Shown: positions 27,466 to 35,605 of the stretch, piece after piece
Layout of the letters: each line of letters begins with the position of its first letter
How positions within the stretch are numbered: position 1 is the stretch's first letter
NCBI RefSeq assembly: GCF_013386765.1
Contig: NZ_JACARE010000017.1
Location: 47,520 to 111,519, forward strand
DNA: 64,000 nt
Direction of reading: 5' to 3'
Origin: Pseudomonas yamanorum
GTDB lineage: Bacteria > Pseudomonadota > Gammaproteobacteria > Pseudomonadales > Pseudomonadaceae
Notes under the pieces: model-generated
Database searches by the model: none
What the model was told of the DNA's origin: nothing
Seen by the model: only the letters and a program-made list of their open reading frames with translations
Translations under genes and position numbers: made by a program

Positions 27466-27694
27466 CTCCGTAAGGTAAGAAGCTGCACCTGTTCGCTTGC
27501 ACGCGAATGAAGGTGGCAGCAGTACGCGGGTGTGCAAGACCGGGACGGAATAAGCCCGGCAGATCCGAAGATCTCCCGCGCACAGCTGCCATAAGGCATT
27601 TACGCATTTCCCGTTGGTCGGACTTGCACGTCCGGTCACCGATTGTTCGATGACCGAGCGAGACTAGCTACCTGGTCCGGCCGAAACAAGGCCG
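27466..27694 (-). ncRNA. Structured 5' leader RNA of the DUF6124 gene
   Basis: Read on the minus strand, 5' to 3': hairpin CGGCC/GGCCG (27694-27678); a 10-bp hairpin with an ACAA loop (27656-27633); hairpin GGAC-GUGCAA-GUCC (27633-27620). A Y-shaped element follows (27591-27513): UGGCAGC/GCUGCCA, one U-U mismatch, then GUGCGCGGG/CCCGCGUAC. It is topped by AGAUC-UUCG-GAUCU and CCGGG-10-CCCGG. Last is hairpin UUCGC-GUGCAA-GCGAA (27507-27492), then the SD ACGGAG (27471-27466) and the ATG at 27455. The C(UUCG)G loop appears only on this strand, supporting a leader. No known riboswitch class is recognised. The remainder of the gap to 27970 holds a REP pair. Confidence 0.6.
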
Positions 27695-27873
27695 TGGGAT
27701 TTTCTAGGAAAGGTCCTGCAAATGAAAGGGATCAGTCTTGCTGGCCCTTAAAAAGTAGGTGTATGAGGAAGGAAATGGAAAGTAACCTCACGCGAATTTA
27801 GATCAGCGAAAAAGTCATTCAACTTTTTGTTGATATCGTCGACTTGATTGTTCAGCATCAGTGAGTCGACTTA

Positions 27874-27964
27874 CGCCATCGCAGGCAAGCCAGCTCCTAC
27901 AGTTGGTCGCGTGTATTTCGGGCAACTAGGTCAACTGTGGGAGCCGGGCTTGCCCGCGATGGCG
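27874..27964. repeat. REP pair in outward orientation
   Basis: Arms appear in reversed order: cgccatcgcaggcaagccagctcctac first, then ctgtgggagccgggcttgcccgcgatggcg. It ends next to the Lrp-type gene stop at 27970. Confidence 0.88.
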
Positions 27965-27969
27965 ATAGA

Positions 27970-28431
27970 TCACCCACCATTCTTCCCATTCCCCTCCAAC
28001 TGCCCCAACGGCACCCGCCGCTCTATCGCGCTCGACAAGATGATCGAGGTCTTGCTGAACCCGAACTTCGCCACCCGATTGATCAAACTCTCCAGCTCCG
28101 GCATCGAGCCCACCGCCGCCTGCATGATCACGCACGGATCCCCGGTCACCCGATGGCATTCAGTCAGTTCAGGAATCTCCGACAGCGCGTCGTACACCTT
28201 CTGGCTCCCATGATTGGTCAGCCGCAACTCAATCACGCACTGAATCGGCAACCCCACCTTGGACAGGTCGACCTTGGCCTGATACCCGGTAATCACCCCG
28301 CTGGCTTCCAGCTTCGCCACTCGCTCGGCAACGGCGGGCGCCGAGAGGTTTACCGTGCGCGCCAATTGCGCGTAGGACGCGCGGCCGTCTTCCAGCAGGG
28401 CGCTGAGAAGCATGCGGTCGTATTTGTCCAT
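27970..28431 (-). CDS. Lrp/AsnC family transcriptional regulator
   Basis: The 153-residue regulator has an N-terminal HTH (DKYDRMLLSALLEDGRASYA, LARTVNLSAPAVAERVAKLE) and a RAM domain (about 65-145, with VTGDPCVIMQAAV). The start MDKYDRML at 28431 fits the family; the ATG 12 codons upstream does not. It is divergent from a DMT-family exporter at 28592 with 160 bases between, the classic layout for an Lrp-type regulator controlling an amino-acid exporter. Confidence 0.9.
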   Translation of the reverse strand: MDKYDRMLLSALLEDGRASYAQLARTVNLSAPAVAERVAKLEASGVITGYQAKVDLSKVGLPIQCVIELRLTNHGSQKVYDALSEIPELTECHRVTGDPCVIMQAAVGSMPELESLINRVAKFGFSKTSIILSSAIERRVPLGQLEGNGKNGG

Positions 28432-28591
28432 GATAAGGCTCCGGGAATGCGTGGCTTTCGAAAGCACGGTTTATAGCCCCAACAACCATGTTTTGAAAAG
28501 TGTACTGGCGCTTTAAACAGGTTTTGTAACTTATGTTTACAGTCGAGGATTTCTAAAATAACGCTCCCTTGTCCTGCCGCAGAGCTGCCCA

Positions 28592-29488
28592 ATGCCTGGC
28601 CCACGTCGCTTTCCCTTACCGTTGATCGCTGCCTTTTTTGCGTTGTACGTGATCTGGGGGTCTACCTACCTGGTGATTCGCATTGGCGTGGAGTATTGGC
28701 CGCCGCTGTTGCTGGCGGGGATTCGCTTCATGACGGCCGGCGCGTTGATGTATGCCTTCCTGCGCTGGCGCGGGGCCCCGGCGCCAAGCTGGGTGCAGTG
28801 GAAGGCCGCCGCCAAGATCGGCATTTTGCTGCTGACCTTCGGCAACGGCGCGGTCAGTGTGGCGGAGCATACGGGCGTGGCTTCCGGGGTTGCCGCGTTG
28901 GCGGTGGCGACCGTGCCGTTGTTCACCTTGCTCTGCGGTTATTTCTGGGGCGCGCGTAACACCCGTCTGGAATGGGCCGGGGTGGTGCTGGGGATTATCG
29001 GCATCGCCATGCTCAATATGGGTTCCAACCTGCAATCGAGCCCTACAGGTGCGGCCTTGTTGATTTTTGCCGCAGCGGCCTGGGCCTTTGGTTCGGTATG
29101 GAGCAAGCATTTGCCACTGCCCCAAGGCGCCATGGCCAGCGCGGCGGAGATGCTGATTGCAGGCGCGGTGCTGCTGGTGCTCAGTGCCGTCAGCGGTGAA
29201 CACCTGCAAGCCATGCCGCCGCTGGAAGGCTGGCTGGCCCTGGCGTACTTGACCGTGTTCGGTTCGATCATCGCCTTCAACGCCTATATGTACCTGCTCA
29301 AGCACGTGCGCCCGGCGGCGGCCACCAGTTATGCCTATGTCAACCCGGCGGTGGCGGTGTTGCTCGGGATTGTGTTTGTCGGCGAGACCATCGGCACGGA
29401 AGAAGCCCTGGCGATGTTGGTGATTATCAGCGCGGTGCTGCTGATCAGCCTGCCACAGTGGCGAAAGCCGAAACCGGAAATAAGGTAA
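28592..29488 (+). CDS. EamA/DMT family transporter (YedA-like)
   Basis: This 298-residue protein has ten predicted membrane helices in two EamA repeats (about 8-140 and 150-290). The YedA-like N-terminal segment is ALYVIWGSTYLVIRIGVE. DMT members of this type export amino acids or other metabolites. The divergent Lrp-type regulator upstream makes an amino-acid substrate plausible, though not shown. Confidence 0.87.
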   Translation: MPGPRRFPLPLIAAFFALYVIWGSTYLVIRIGVEYWPPLLLAGIRFMTAGALMYAFLRWRGAPAPSWVQWKAAAKIGILLLTFGNGAVSVAEHTGVASGVAALAVATVPLFTLLCGYFWGARNTRLEWAGVVLGIIGIAMLNMGSNLQSSPTGAALLIFAAAAWAFGSVWSKHLPLPQGAMASAAEMLIAGAVLLVLSAVSGEHLQAMPPLEGWLALAYLTVFGSIIAFNAYMYLLKHVRPAAATSYAYVNPAVAVLLGIVFVGETIGTEEALAMLVIISAVLLISLPQWRKPKPEIR

Positions 29489-29536
29489 ACTGCCGCGCAT
29501 TGCGACCTTGCGCTGAACTTTTCCTACGGTATTTCC

Positions 29537-30868
29537 ATGACTTTCGCCACACTTGGCCTGATCGAACCCTTGCTGCGCGCCCTTGAGACGCTTGGCTACC
29601 AGACCCCGACGCCGGTGCAGGCGCAAGCTATTCCGGCGGTGCTGGCCGGTCGCGACCTGATGGCCGCAGCCCAGACCGGCACCGGCAAGACCGCCGGTTT
29701 CGCCGTGCCGCTGCTGCAACTGCTGACCATGGAAGGGCCGAAAGTCGCCGCCAACTCGGTGCGCGCGCTGATTCTGTGCCCGACCCGCGAACTCGCCGAG
29801 CAGGTTCACGCCAGCGTCGCCGAGTACGCACAAAACCTGCCGTTGACCACTTATGCTGTGTACGGCGGCGTGAGCATCAACCCGCAGATGATGAAGCTGC
29901 GCAAAGGCGTCGATGTGTTGGTGGCCACGCCTGGCCGCCTGATCGACCTGTTCCGCCAGAACGCGCTGAAACTCAACCAGCTGCAAACCCTGGTGCTGGA
30001 CGAAGCCGACCGCATGCTCGACCTGGGCTTCTCCGAAGAACTGGCGAACATCTACCGCATGCTGCCGAAAAAGCGCCAGACCCTGCTGTTCTCCGCGACC
30101 TTCTCCGACGAGATCCGCCAGTTGGCCGGGCAGATGCTGATTGACCCGCTGACCGTCGAAGTCAGCCCGCGCAACGTCGCCGCCAACACCGTCAAGCAAT
30201 GGGTGGTGCCGGTGGACAAGAAGCGCAAGGCCGAGCTGTTTGTGCACCTGATGCGCAAGGGCCGCTGGAAGCAGGTGCTGGTGTTCGCCAAGACCCGTAA
30301 CGGCGTGGACGCGCTGGTGGAAAAACTCCAGGGCCTGGGCATCAATGCCGACGGGATCCACGGCGACAAGCCACAAGCCACACGCCAGCGGGCGCTGGAT
30401 CGCTTCAAGAGCAGCGACGTGCAGATCCTGGTAGCCACCGACGTGGCTGCCCGTGGCCTGGATATCGAAGACTTGCCGCTGGTGGTCAACTTTGACCTGC
30501 CTATCGTGGCCGAGGATTACATCCACCGCATCGGCCGTACCGGGCGTGCGGGCAACACCGGCGAGGCGATCTCCCTGGTGTGTGCCGACGAAGTGAACAT
30601 GCTGTCGGCCATCGAGATGCTGACCCGTCAGACGTTGACCCGCAAGATGGAGCAGGACTTCGAGCCTGAGCATCGCGTGCCGGATACCGATGCCAGCGGG
30701 CAGGTGGTGAAGAAGCCGAAAAAGCCGAAGAAACCCAAGGCGTCCGGTGGCGGCAAGCGCAACCTGGGCAAGTGGGTGGAAAGTGGTGAAGTGTCGGTGG
30801 CGGAGCCGTCGATCAAGCCGGTGCGCAAGGTGCCTGCGTTTAATACGGGTCCGCGTAAGAAGAAGTAA
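29537..30868 (+). CDS. rhlE: DEAD-box RNA helicase RhlE-type
   Basis: The 443-residue DEAD-box helicase shows Q-motif (TPTPVQAQAIP), AQTGTGKT, PTRELAEQ, DEADRMLD, SAT, and HRIGRTGRAG. A basic C-terminal tail (about 380-443, with the KPKKPKKPK run) follows and ends in RKKK. RhlE proteins act in ribosome assembly and RNA remodelling. Pseudomonads encode several paralogues, so the symbol marks the subfamily rather than a specific copy. It has its own promoter after the transporter, 48 bases away. Confidence 0.88.
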   Translation: MTFATLGLIEPLLRALETLGYQTPTPVQAQAIPAVLAGRDLMAAAQTGTGKTAGFAVPLLQLLTMEGPKVAANSVRALILCPTRELAEQVHASVAEYAQNLPLTTYAVYGGVSINPQMMKLRKGVDVLVATPGRLIDLFRQNALKLNQLQTLVLDEADRMLDLGFSEELANIYRMLPKKRQTLLFSATFSDEIRQLAGQMLIDPLTVEVSPRNVAANTVKQWVVPVDKKRKAELFVHLMRKGRWKQVLVFAKTRNGVDALVEKLQGLGINADGIHGDKPQATRQRALDRFKSSDVQILVATDVAARGLDIEDLPLVVNFDLPIVAEDYIHRIGRTGRAGNTGEAISLVCADEVNMLSAIEMLTRQTLTRKMEQDFEPEHRVPDTDASGQVVKKPKKPKKPKASGGGKRNLGKWVESGEVSVAEPSIKPVRKVPAFNTGPRKKK

Positions 30869-30890
30869 CTTGCGTTGACTGGCCGGGCCT

Positions 30891-30964
30891 CATCGCGGGC
30901 AAGCCCGGCTCCCACATTTGAATGTGTTCACAAGTCAAAATGTGGGAGCTGGCTTGCCTGCGAT
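30891..30964. repeat. REP pair in outward orientation
   Basis: catcgcgggcaagcccggctcccaca and tgtgggagctggcttgcctgcgat appear in outward order with a short spacer containing tgtgttcaca. It lies between convergent rhlE and the flavoprotein gene. Confidence 0.88.
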
Positions 30965-30972
30965 TGCGTAAT

Positions 30973-32208
30973 TCAAGGCGCCGCCAACCACTCCAGAATT
31001 CCGCGCCCGGCCACTCGCCCGCTGGCAAAACACCCCGTCAGCAAATACCCGCCGGTAGGTGCCTCCCAATCCAGCATCTCTCCCGCACAAAACACGCCCG
31101 GCAATTGCTTGAGCATCAAACGCTCATCCAACACCTCAAACGGCACACCGCCCGCCGTACTGATGGCTTCATCCATCGGCCGGGTTTTCACCAGCGTCAG
31201 CGGCAGCGCCTTGATATCCACCGCCAACTGCGCCGGATCACTGAAGTGCTCAGCCGGTGATAGCTCCCGCAACAGCGCTGCCTTCACCCCATCCAACCCC
31301 AACTGGCTGTGCAAATGTTTGCTCATAGAGCGTGACCCGCGTGGCTTACTCAGCGCCGCAATCACCTTGTCCAGCGGCTTGCTTGGCAGCAGGTCGATAT
31401 GCACTGTGGCCGAACCATCCCGGTTGATTGCCTCACGAATCTGCGCCGACAACGCGTAGATCAAGCTGCCTTCGATCCCCGTTGCGGTGATCACACATTC
31501 ACCCAGCCGAGGTTTATCGTCCGCCAACCCGATGGTGACGTTCTTCAACGGCGCCCCGGCGAATTTGCTGACCATCAATTCGCTCCAGGCCGACACTTCG
31601 AAGCCACAGTTGCTCGGTTGCAGGGCCACGTAAGGCACGCCTTGGTCTTCCAGCAATTTCAGCCACGCCCCATCCGAACCCAACCGCGACCAACTGCCGC
31701 CGCCCAACGCCAGCAGCACCGCATCACCGCGCACATTTTTGTCGCCCTCGGGGCTGTGGATAAGCAGGCTGCCGTCGGCATTCCAGCCCAGCCAGCGATG
31801 GCGGGTGTGGATAACTACGCCCTGGTCCCGCAGGCGCTTGAGCCAGGCCCGCAGCAGCGGGGCGGCTTTCATGTCGGTCGGAAACACCCGCCCGGAGCTG
31901 CCGATAAAGGTTTCTATCCCCAGCCCGTGTATCCATTCGCACAACGCTTCGGCACCGAACTGACGCAGCAACGGCGCCATAAACGGCGCCCGCTCGGCGT
32001 AGCGCGACAGGAATGCCGGGTAAGCTTCGGAATGGGTGATGTTCATGCCGCCCACGCCCGCCAGCAGGAACTTGCGGCCCACCGACGGCATTCCGTCGTA
32101 CAGGTCGACGCGCACGCCGGCCTGGCTCAACACTTCGGCGGCCATCAACCCGGCCGGGCCGCCGCCGATGATGATGACGTGTTGAGGTGGGGTTTGAGTC
32201 TGGGACAT
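30973..32208 (-). CDS. HI0933-like/TIGR03862 flavoprotein
   Basis: The 411-residue protein has an N-terminal dinucleotide-binding motif (IIGGGPAGLMAAEVL), the HI0933-like signature GRKFLLAGVGGMNITHSE and the C-terminal CAGEMLDWEAPTGGYLLTGC with a FAD-contacting segment. It belongs to a family of NAD(P)/FAD-dependent oxidoreductases without an assigned reaction. The start MSQTQTPPQHV at 32208 places the Rossmann motif about 10 residues in; the longer frame adds an unrelated leader. Confidence 0.85.
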   Translation of the reverse strand: MSQTQTPPQHVIIIGGGPAGLMAAEVLSQAGVRVDLYDGMPSVGRKFLLAGVGGMNITHSEAYPAFLSRYAERAPFMAPLLRQFGAEALCEWIHGLGIETFIGSSGRVFPTDMKAAPLLRAWLKRLRDQGVVIHTRHRWLGWNADGSLLIHSPEGDKNVRGDAVLLALGGGSWSRLGSDGAWLKLLEDQGVPYVALQPSNCGFEVSAWSELMVSKFAGAPLKNVTIGLADDKPRLGECVITATGIEGSLIYALSAQIREAINRDGSATVHIDLLPSKPLDKVIAALSKPRGSRSMSKHLHSQLGLDGVKAALLRELSPAEHFSDPAQLAVDIKALPLTLVKTRPMDEAISTAGGVPFEVLDERLMLKQLPGVFCAGEMLDWEAPTGGYLLTGCFASGRVAGRGILEWLAAP

Positions 32209-32335
32209 GGGGATAACTGCGGTTCGGCAAAGGAGGCCGAGCATTCTACCCGAGGATGCCGTTGCTGCCTGATCAAAAAACGTACAGCTTCCTACAGGCC
32301 AGGCGGCTTATGGCTTACAGTGGCTTTCACTCAGG

Positions 32336-32378
32336 TTATCCACAGGCAGTTCCACAGCGATTGTGGGTAACGTGCATA
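32336..32378. promoter_or_regulatory. Cluster of DnaA-box-like nonamers
   Basis: TTATCCACA (32336-32344, perfect), the complement of TTACCCACA (32361-32369) and the complement of TTATGCACG (32370-32378) lie in the 172-base gap upstream of the flavoprotein gene. It could be a DnaA-bound promoter or titration site. Confidence 0.3.
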
Positions 32379-32380
32379 AC

Positions 32381-33301
32381 TCAATGACAACCTGATGACG
32401 TCCATACCCGTTGCGCACTGTGGTGCAAGATCCCGTGGCGACGGGCGAGGGCCGGGCGGTCCTTGCTGTAGCCGCCGCCGATCACGCCCACCACCGGAAT
32501 ATCGCGGCCCAGGCAGTGGCGCATCACGCTTTCATCGCGGGCGGCGACGCCTGCGTCTGTCAGCTTCAGGTAGCCGAGGGCGTCGTCCTTGTGCACATCC
32601 ACGCCGGCGTCGTACAGCACCAGGTCGGGCTGATACAGCGGCAGCAGGTAGTTGAGGGCATCGTCCACCACCTTGAGGTAATCAGCGTCGCCCATGCCCA
32701 TGGGCAGCGGGATGTCCCAGTCGCTTTCGGCCTTGCGGGCGGGGAAGTTCTTTTCGCAGTGCAGGGACACGGTGATCGCGTCCGGGGTGTCGTGCAGGAT
32801 GCGCGCGGTGCCGTCGCCCTGGTGCACGTCGCAGTCGAAGATCAGCACGCGGTTGACCCGCCCGCTGGCCAGCAGGTAATGGCTGATCACCGCCAGGTCA
32901 TTGAAGATGCAGAAGCCGGCCGGGTAATCGTAGTGGGCGTGATGGGTGCCGCCGGCCAGGTGGCAGGCCAGGCCGTGTTCCAGCGCCTGTTCGGCCGCCA
33001 GCAACGAGCCGCCTACCGCGCGCACGGTGCGCCGGGCCAGGGCTTCGCTCCACGGCAGGCCCAGGCGCCGTTGGTCTTCGCGGGACAACTCGCCGCTCAT
33101 GTAGCGTTCGATATACCCAGGTTCATGGGCCAGGGCCAGAATCTCGGCTGGGCAGAGTTCCGGGCGCAGCAACTGGCTGTCCCGGGTCAGGCCGCTCTCC
33201 ACCAAATGGTCACGCAACAGGCGGAATTTATCCATGGGGAAGCGGTGGTCCGCCGGGAACTCGGGGCTGTAGTCGTCGTGGTAGATCAGTGGCAAAGGCA
33301 T
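32381..33301 (-). CDS. Histone-deacetylase-fold hydrolase
   Basis: This is a 306-residue arginase/deacetylase-fold zinc enzyme. Catalytic His-His lies in AGGTHHAHYD; metal ligands are in FDCDVHQGDGTA and YDAGVDVHKDD. Bacterial relatives deacetylate small molecules such as acetylated polyamines or acetoin-related compounds, and the substrate here is unknown. The adjacent GNAT gene is on the opposite strand, so an acetylation/deacetylation pairing is only a speculation. Confidence 0.87.
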   Translation of the reverse strand: MPLPLIYHDDYSPEFPADHRFPMDKFRLLRDHLVESGLTRDSQLLRPELCPAEILALAHEPGYIERYMSGELSREDQRRLGLPWSEALARRTVRAVGGSLLAAEQALEHGLACHLAGGTHHAHYDYPAGFCIFNDLAVISHYLLASGRVNRVLIFDCDVHQGDGTARILHDTPDAITVSLHCEKNFPARKAESDWDIPLPMGMGDADYLKVVDDALNYLLPLYQPDLVLYDAGVDVHKDDALGYLKLTDAGVAARDESVMRHCLGRDIPVVGVIGGGYSKDRPALARRHGILHHSAQRVWTSSGCH

Positions 33302-33377
33302 GGCGATTTCTGACGGGAACCAGCGACGGATCTTAACAGCGCGTTACACTCACGCACATGGCAAGGGAGGGGGATCA

Positions 33378-33947
33378 ATGGAGCCGATACTGGAATTGGA
33401 GAGCGCACGCCTGGTGCTGCGCCAATGGAGCGATGCCGACTTGCCGGAGTTTGCGCGCATGTGCGCCGACCCGCAGGTGATGCGCTATTTCCCGGCCACC
33501 TTGAGTCGCCTGGAAAGCGCCGCGCTGATCGGGCGCATTCGCGGCCATTTCGCCGAGTACGGTTTTGGCCTGTGGGCCTTGCAGCGCAAGGACAGCGGCG
33601 AATTCATCGGCCTCACCGGGCTGTTGAATGTGAACTTCGAGGCCCCGTTCACCCCGGCGGTGGAAATCGGCTGGCGCCTGGCCAAGGAACACTGGGGCCT
33701 GGGCTACGCCAGTGAAGCCGCCTGGACGGCCCTGCGCTGCGGTTTCGACCGGCTGAAGCTGGATGAGATCGTCTCGTTTACCACTGAAGCCAATCTGCCA
33801 TCACAAAAAGTCATGCAGGCCATCGGTATGCATTACGATCCCCTGGCAGATTTTGAGCACCCCAAGGTCGCAGCGGATGACCCGGTGCGTCATCATGTGT
33901 TGTATCGCATCACCCGCGCCCAATGGTTGGACACGCTGCACGGATAA
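33378..33947 (+). CDS. GNAT family N-acetyltransferase (RimJ/RimL type)
   Basis: The 189-residue protein matches the RimJ/RimL-like GNAT fold: TARLVLR-type start (LESARLVLRQWSD), the acetyl-CoA-binding region with WRLAKEHWGLGYASEAAWTA, and SFTTEANLPSQKVMQAIGM. The start at 33378 has GGGAGGGGGA just upstream. The substrate is unknown. It is divergent from the deacetylase-fold gene and 41 bases upstream of tesB. Confidence 0.85.
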   Translation: MEPILELESARLVLRQWSDADLPEFARMCADPQVMRYFPATLSRLESAALIGRIRGHFAEYGFGLWALQRKDSGEFIGLTGLLNVNFEAPFTPAVEIGWRLAKEHWGLGYASEAAWTALRCGFDRLKLDEIVSFTTEANLPSQKVMQAIGMHYDPLADFEHPKVAADDPVRHHVLYRITRAQWLDTLHG

Positions 33948-33988
33948 GCAGCCCGGAATGCCCAATAGATTGTTGTAGGAGATGCTCT

Positions 33989-34858
33989 ATGAGCCAAGTG
34001 TTGGAAGATCTGGTGGACCTGCTGACCCTGGAGCCGATCGAGGAAAACCTCTTTCGCGGCCGCAGCCAGGACCTGGGTTTTCGCCAGCTGTTCGGCGGCC
34101 AGGTATTGGGCCAGTCGCTGTCGGCGGCCAGCCAGACCGTTGAAGAAACCCGCCACGTGCATTCACTGCACGGTTACTTCCTGCGCCCCGGCGATGCGGC
34201 GTTGCCGGTGGTGTATTCGGTGGACCGGGTGCGCGATGGCGGCAGTTTCAGCACGCGCCGGGTGACGGCGATCCAGAAGGGCAATCCGATTTTCACCTGC
34301 AGCGCTTCGTTCCAGTACGACGAAGAAGGCTTCGAGCACCAGACCACCATGCCTGTGGTGGTCGGCCCGGAAAACCTGCCGTCGGAGCTGGAACTGACCC
34401 AGCAGCGTGCGCACCTTATCCCTGAGCACATGCGCGAAAAGCTGCTGTGCCCCAAGCCGATCGAAGTACGCCCGGTCACCGAGAAAGACCCGTACAACCC
34501 GCAGCCGTCGGACCCGGTCAAGTATGTGTGGTTTCGTGCCGATGGCGCCCTGGCCGACTCGCCGGCGCTGCACAAATACCTGCTGGCCTACGCCTCGGAC
34601 TTCGGCTTGTTGACCACCTCGCTGCTGCCCCATGGCAAGACGGTGTGGCAGAAAGACATGCAGGTCGCCAGTCTCGACCACGCGCTGTGGTTCCACGCCG
34701 ACCTGCGTGCCGATGACTGGTTGCTCTACGCCATGGACAGCCCGTGGGCCGGCAATTCCCGTGGGTTCTCCCGGGGCAGCGTGTACAACCGCGCCGGGCA
34801 ACTGGTGGCGTCGGTGACCCAGGAAGGCCTGATTCGTCATCGCAAGGACTGGGCATGA
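33989..34858 (+). CDS. tesB: Acyl-CoA thioesterase II
   Basis: The 289-residue double-hotdog thioesterase hydrolyses medium- and long-chain acyl-CoAs. Family segments include FRGRSQDLGFRQLFGGQVLGQ, VHSLHGYFLRPG and, near the C-terminus, LDHALWFH and DWLLYAMDSPWAGNSRGFSRG. The start at 33989 has TAGGAG upstream. It overlaps the following HAD gene by ATGA, indicating translational coupling. Confidence 0.93.
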   Translation: MSQVLEDLVDLLTLEPIEENLFRGRSQDLGFRQLFGGQVLGQSLSAASQTVEETRHVHSLHGYFLRPGDAALPVVYSVDRVRDGGSFSTRRVTAIQKGNPIFTCSASFQYDEEGFEHQTTMPVVVGPENLPSELELTQQRAHLIPEHMREKLLCPKPIEVRPVTEKDPYNPQPSDPVKYVWFRADGALADSPALHKYLLAYASDFGLLTTSLLPHGKTVWQKDMQVASLDHALWFHADLRADDWLLYAMDSPWAGNSRGFSRGSVYNRAGQLVASVTQEGLIRHRKDWA

Positions 34859-35442
34859 GCCTGGGCGATGTGAAGCACTGGGTGTTCGACATGGACGGCA
34901 CCCTGACGGTGGCCGTGCATGACTTTGCGGCGATTCGCGTGGCGCTGGATATTCCGGCGACCGACGACATTCTGACCCACCTGGCGGCGTTGCCTGCCGA
35001 TGAAGCCGCGGCCAAGCACGCGTGGTTGCTTGCGCATGAGCGTGAGTTGGCGCTGGGTTCGGTGGCGGCTGTCGGTGCGGTGGAGTTGGTGCGGGAATTG
35101 GCGGGGCGGGGTTATCGCCTGGGCATCCTGACGCGCAATGCGCGGGAGCTGGCCCATGTGACGTTGCAGGCGATCGGTCTGGCGGACTGCTTTGCGGTCG
35201 AGGATGTGTTGGGGCGTGATGATGCGCCGCCAAAGCCTGATCCGGGTGGGCTGCTGAAGCTGGCTGAGGCTTGGGACGTGGCGCCGCAAGCGATGGTGAT
35301 GGTCGGTGATTACCGGTTTGATCTGGATTGCGGGCGGGCGGCGGGCACGAAGACGGTGCTGGTCAATCTGCCGGAAAACCTGTGGCCGGAGCTGGCGGAT
35401 TGGCATGCCGAGGATTGCGCGGTGTTGCGCCGGATGATTTAG
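34855..35442 (+). CDS. HAD-superfamily phosphatase
   Basis: This 195-residue HAD hydrolase has motif I DMDGTLT, motif II LTRN, and motifs III/IV KPDPGG and MVGDYRFDLDCGRAAG. It has a small helical cap and resembles the Gph/GPH-type phosphatases, but the substrate is not identifiable. The start codon overlaps the tesB stop (ATGA at 34855-34858), so both proteins are probably made from one mRNA. Confidence 0.85.
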   Translation: MSLGDVKHWVFDMDGTLTVAVHDFAAIRVALDIPATDDILTHLAALPADEAAAKHAWLLAHERELALGSVAAVGAVELVRELAGRGYRLGILTRNARELAHVTLQAIGLADCFAVEDVLGRDDAPPKPDPGGLLKLAEAWDVAPQAMVMVGDYRFDLDCGRAAGTKTVLVNLPENLWPELADWHAEDCAVLRRMI

Positions 35443-35462
35443 CACCGGCAATGAAGATCAAC

Positions 35463-35582
35463 TGTGGTAGCTGGTTTGTGTGGGAGCCGGGCTTGCCCGC
35501 GATGCAGGCACCTCGGTCTTTCAGCTAGACCGAGGTGATGCTATCGCAGGCAAGCCAGCTCCCACACAAGCCAGCTCCCACC
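35463..35582. repeat. REP/REPIN hairpin with half-arms on both sides
   Basis: A full pair (tgtgggagccgggcttgcccgcgat ... atcgcaggcaagccagctcccac) with cctcggt/accgagg inner stem is flanked on the left by actgtggtagctggtttg and on the right by aagccagctcccacc, both partial arms. It lies between convergent genes. Confidence 0.9.
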
Positions 35583-35605
35583 TGTTGATCCGGTTTCTTC
35601 AGGGG

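Noticed and set aside
28616..30673. A 685-codon minus-strand open frame across the DMT transporter and rhlE
   Set aside because: It spans two unrelated plus-strand genes with intact family motifs and has low-complexity composition.
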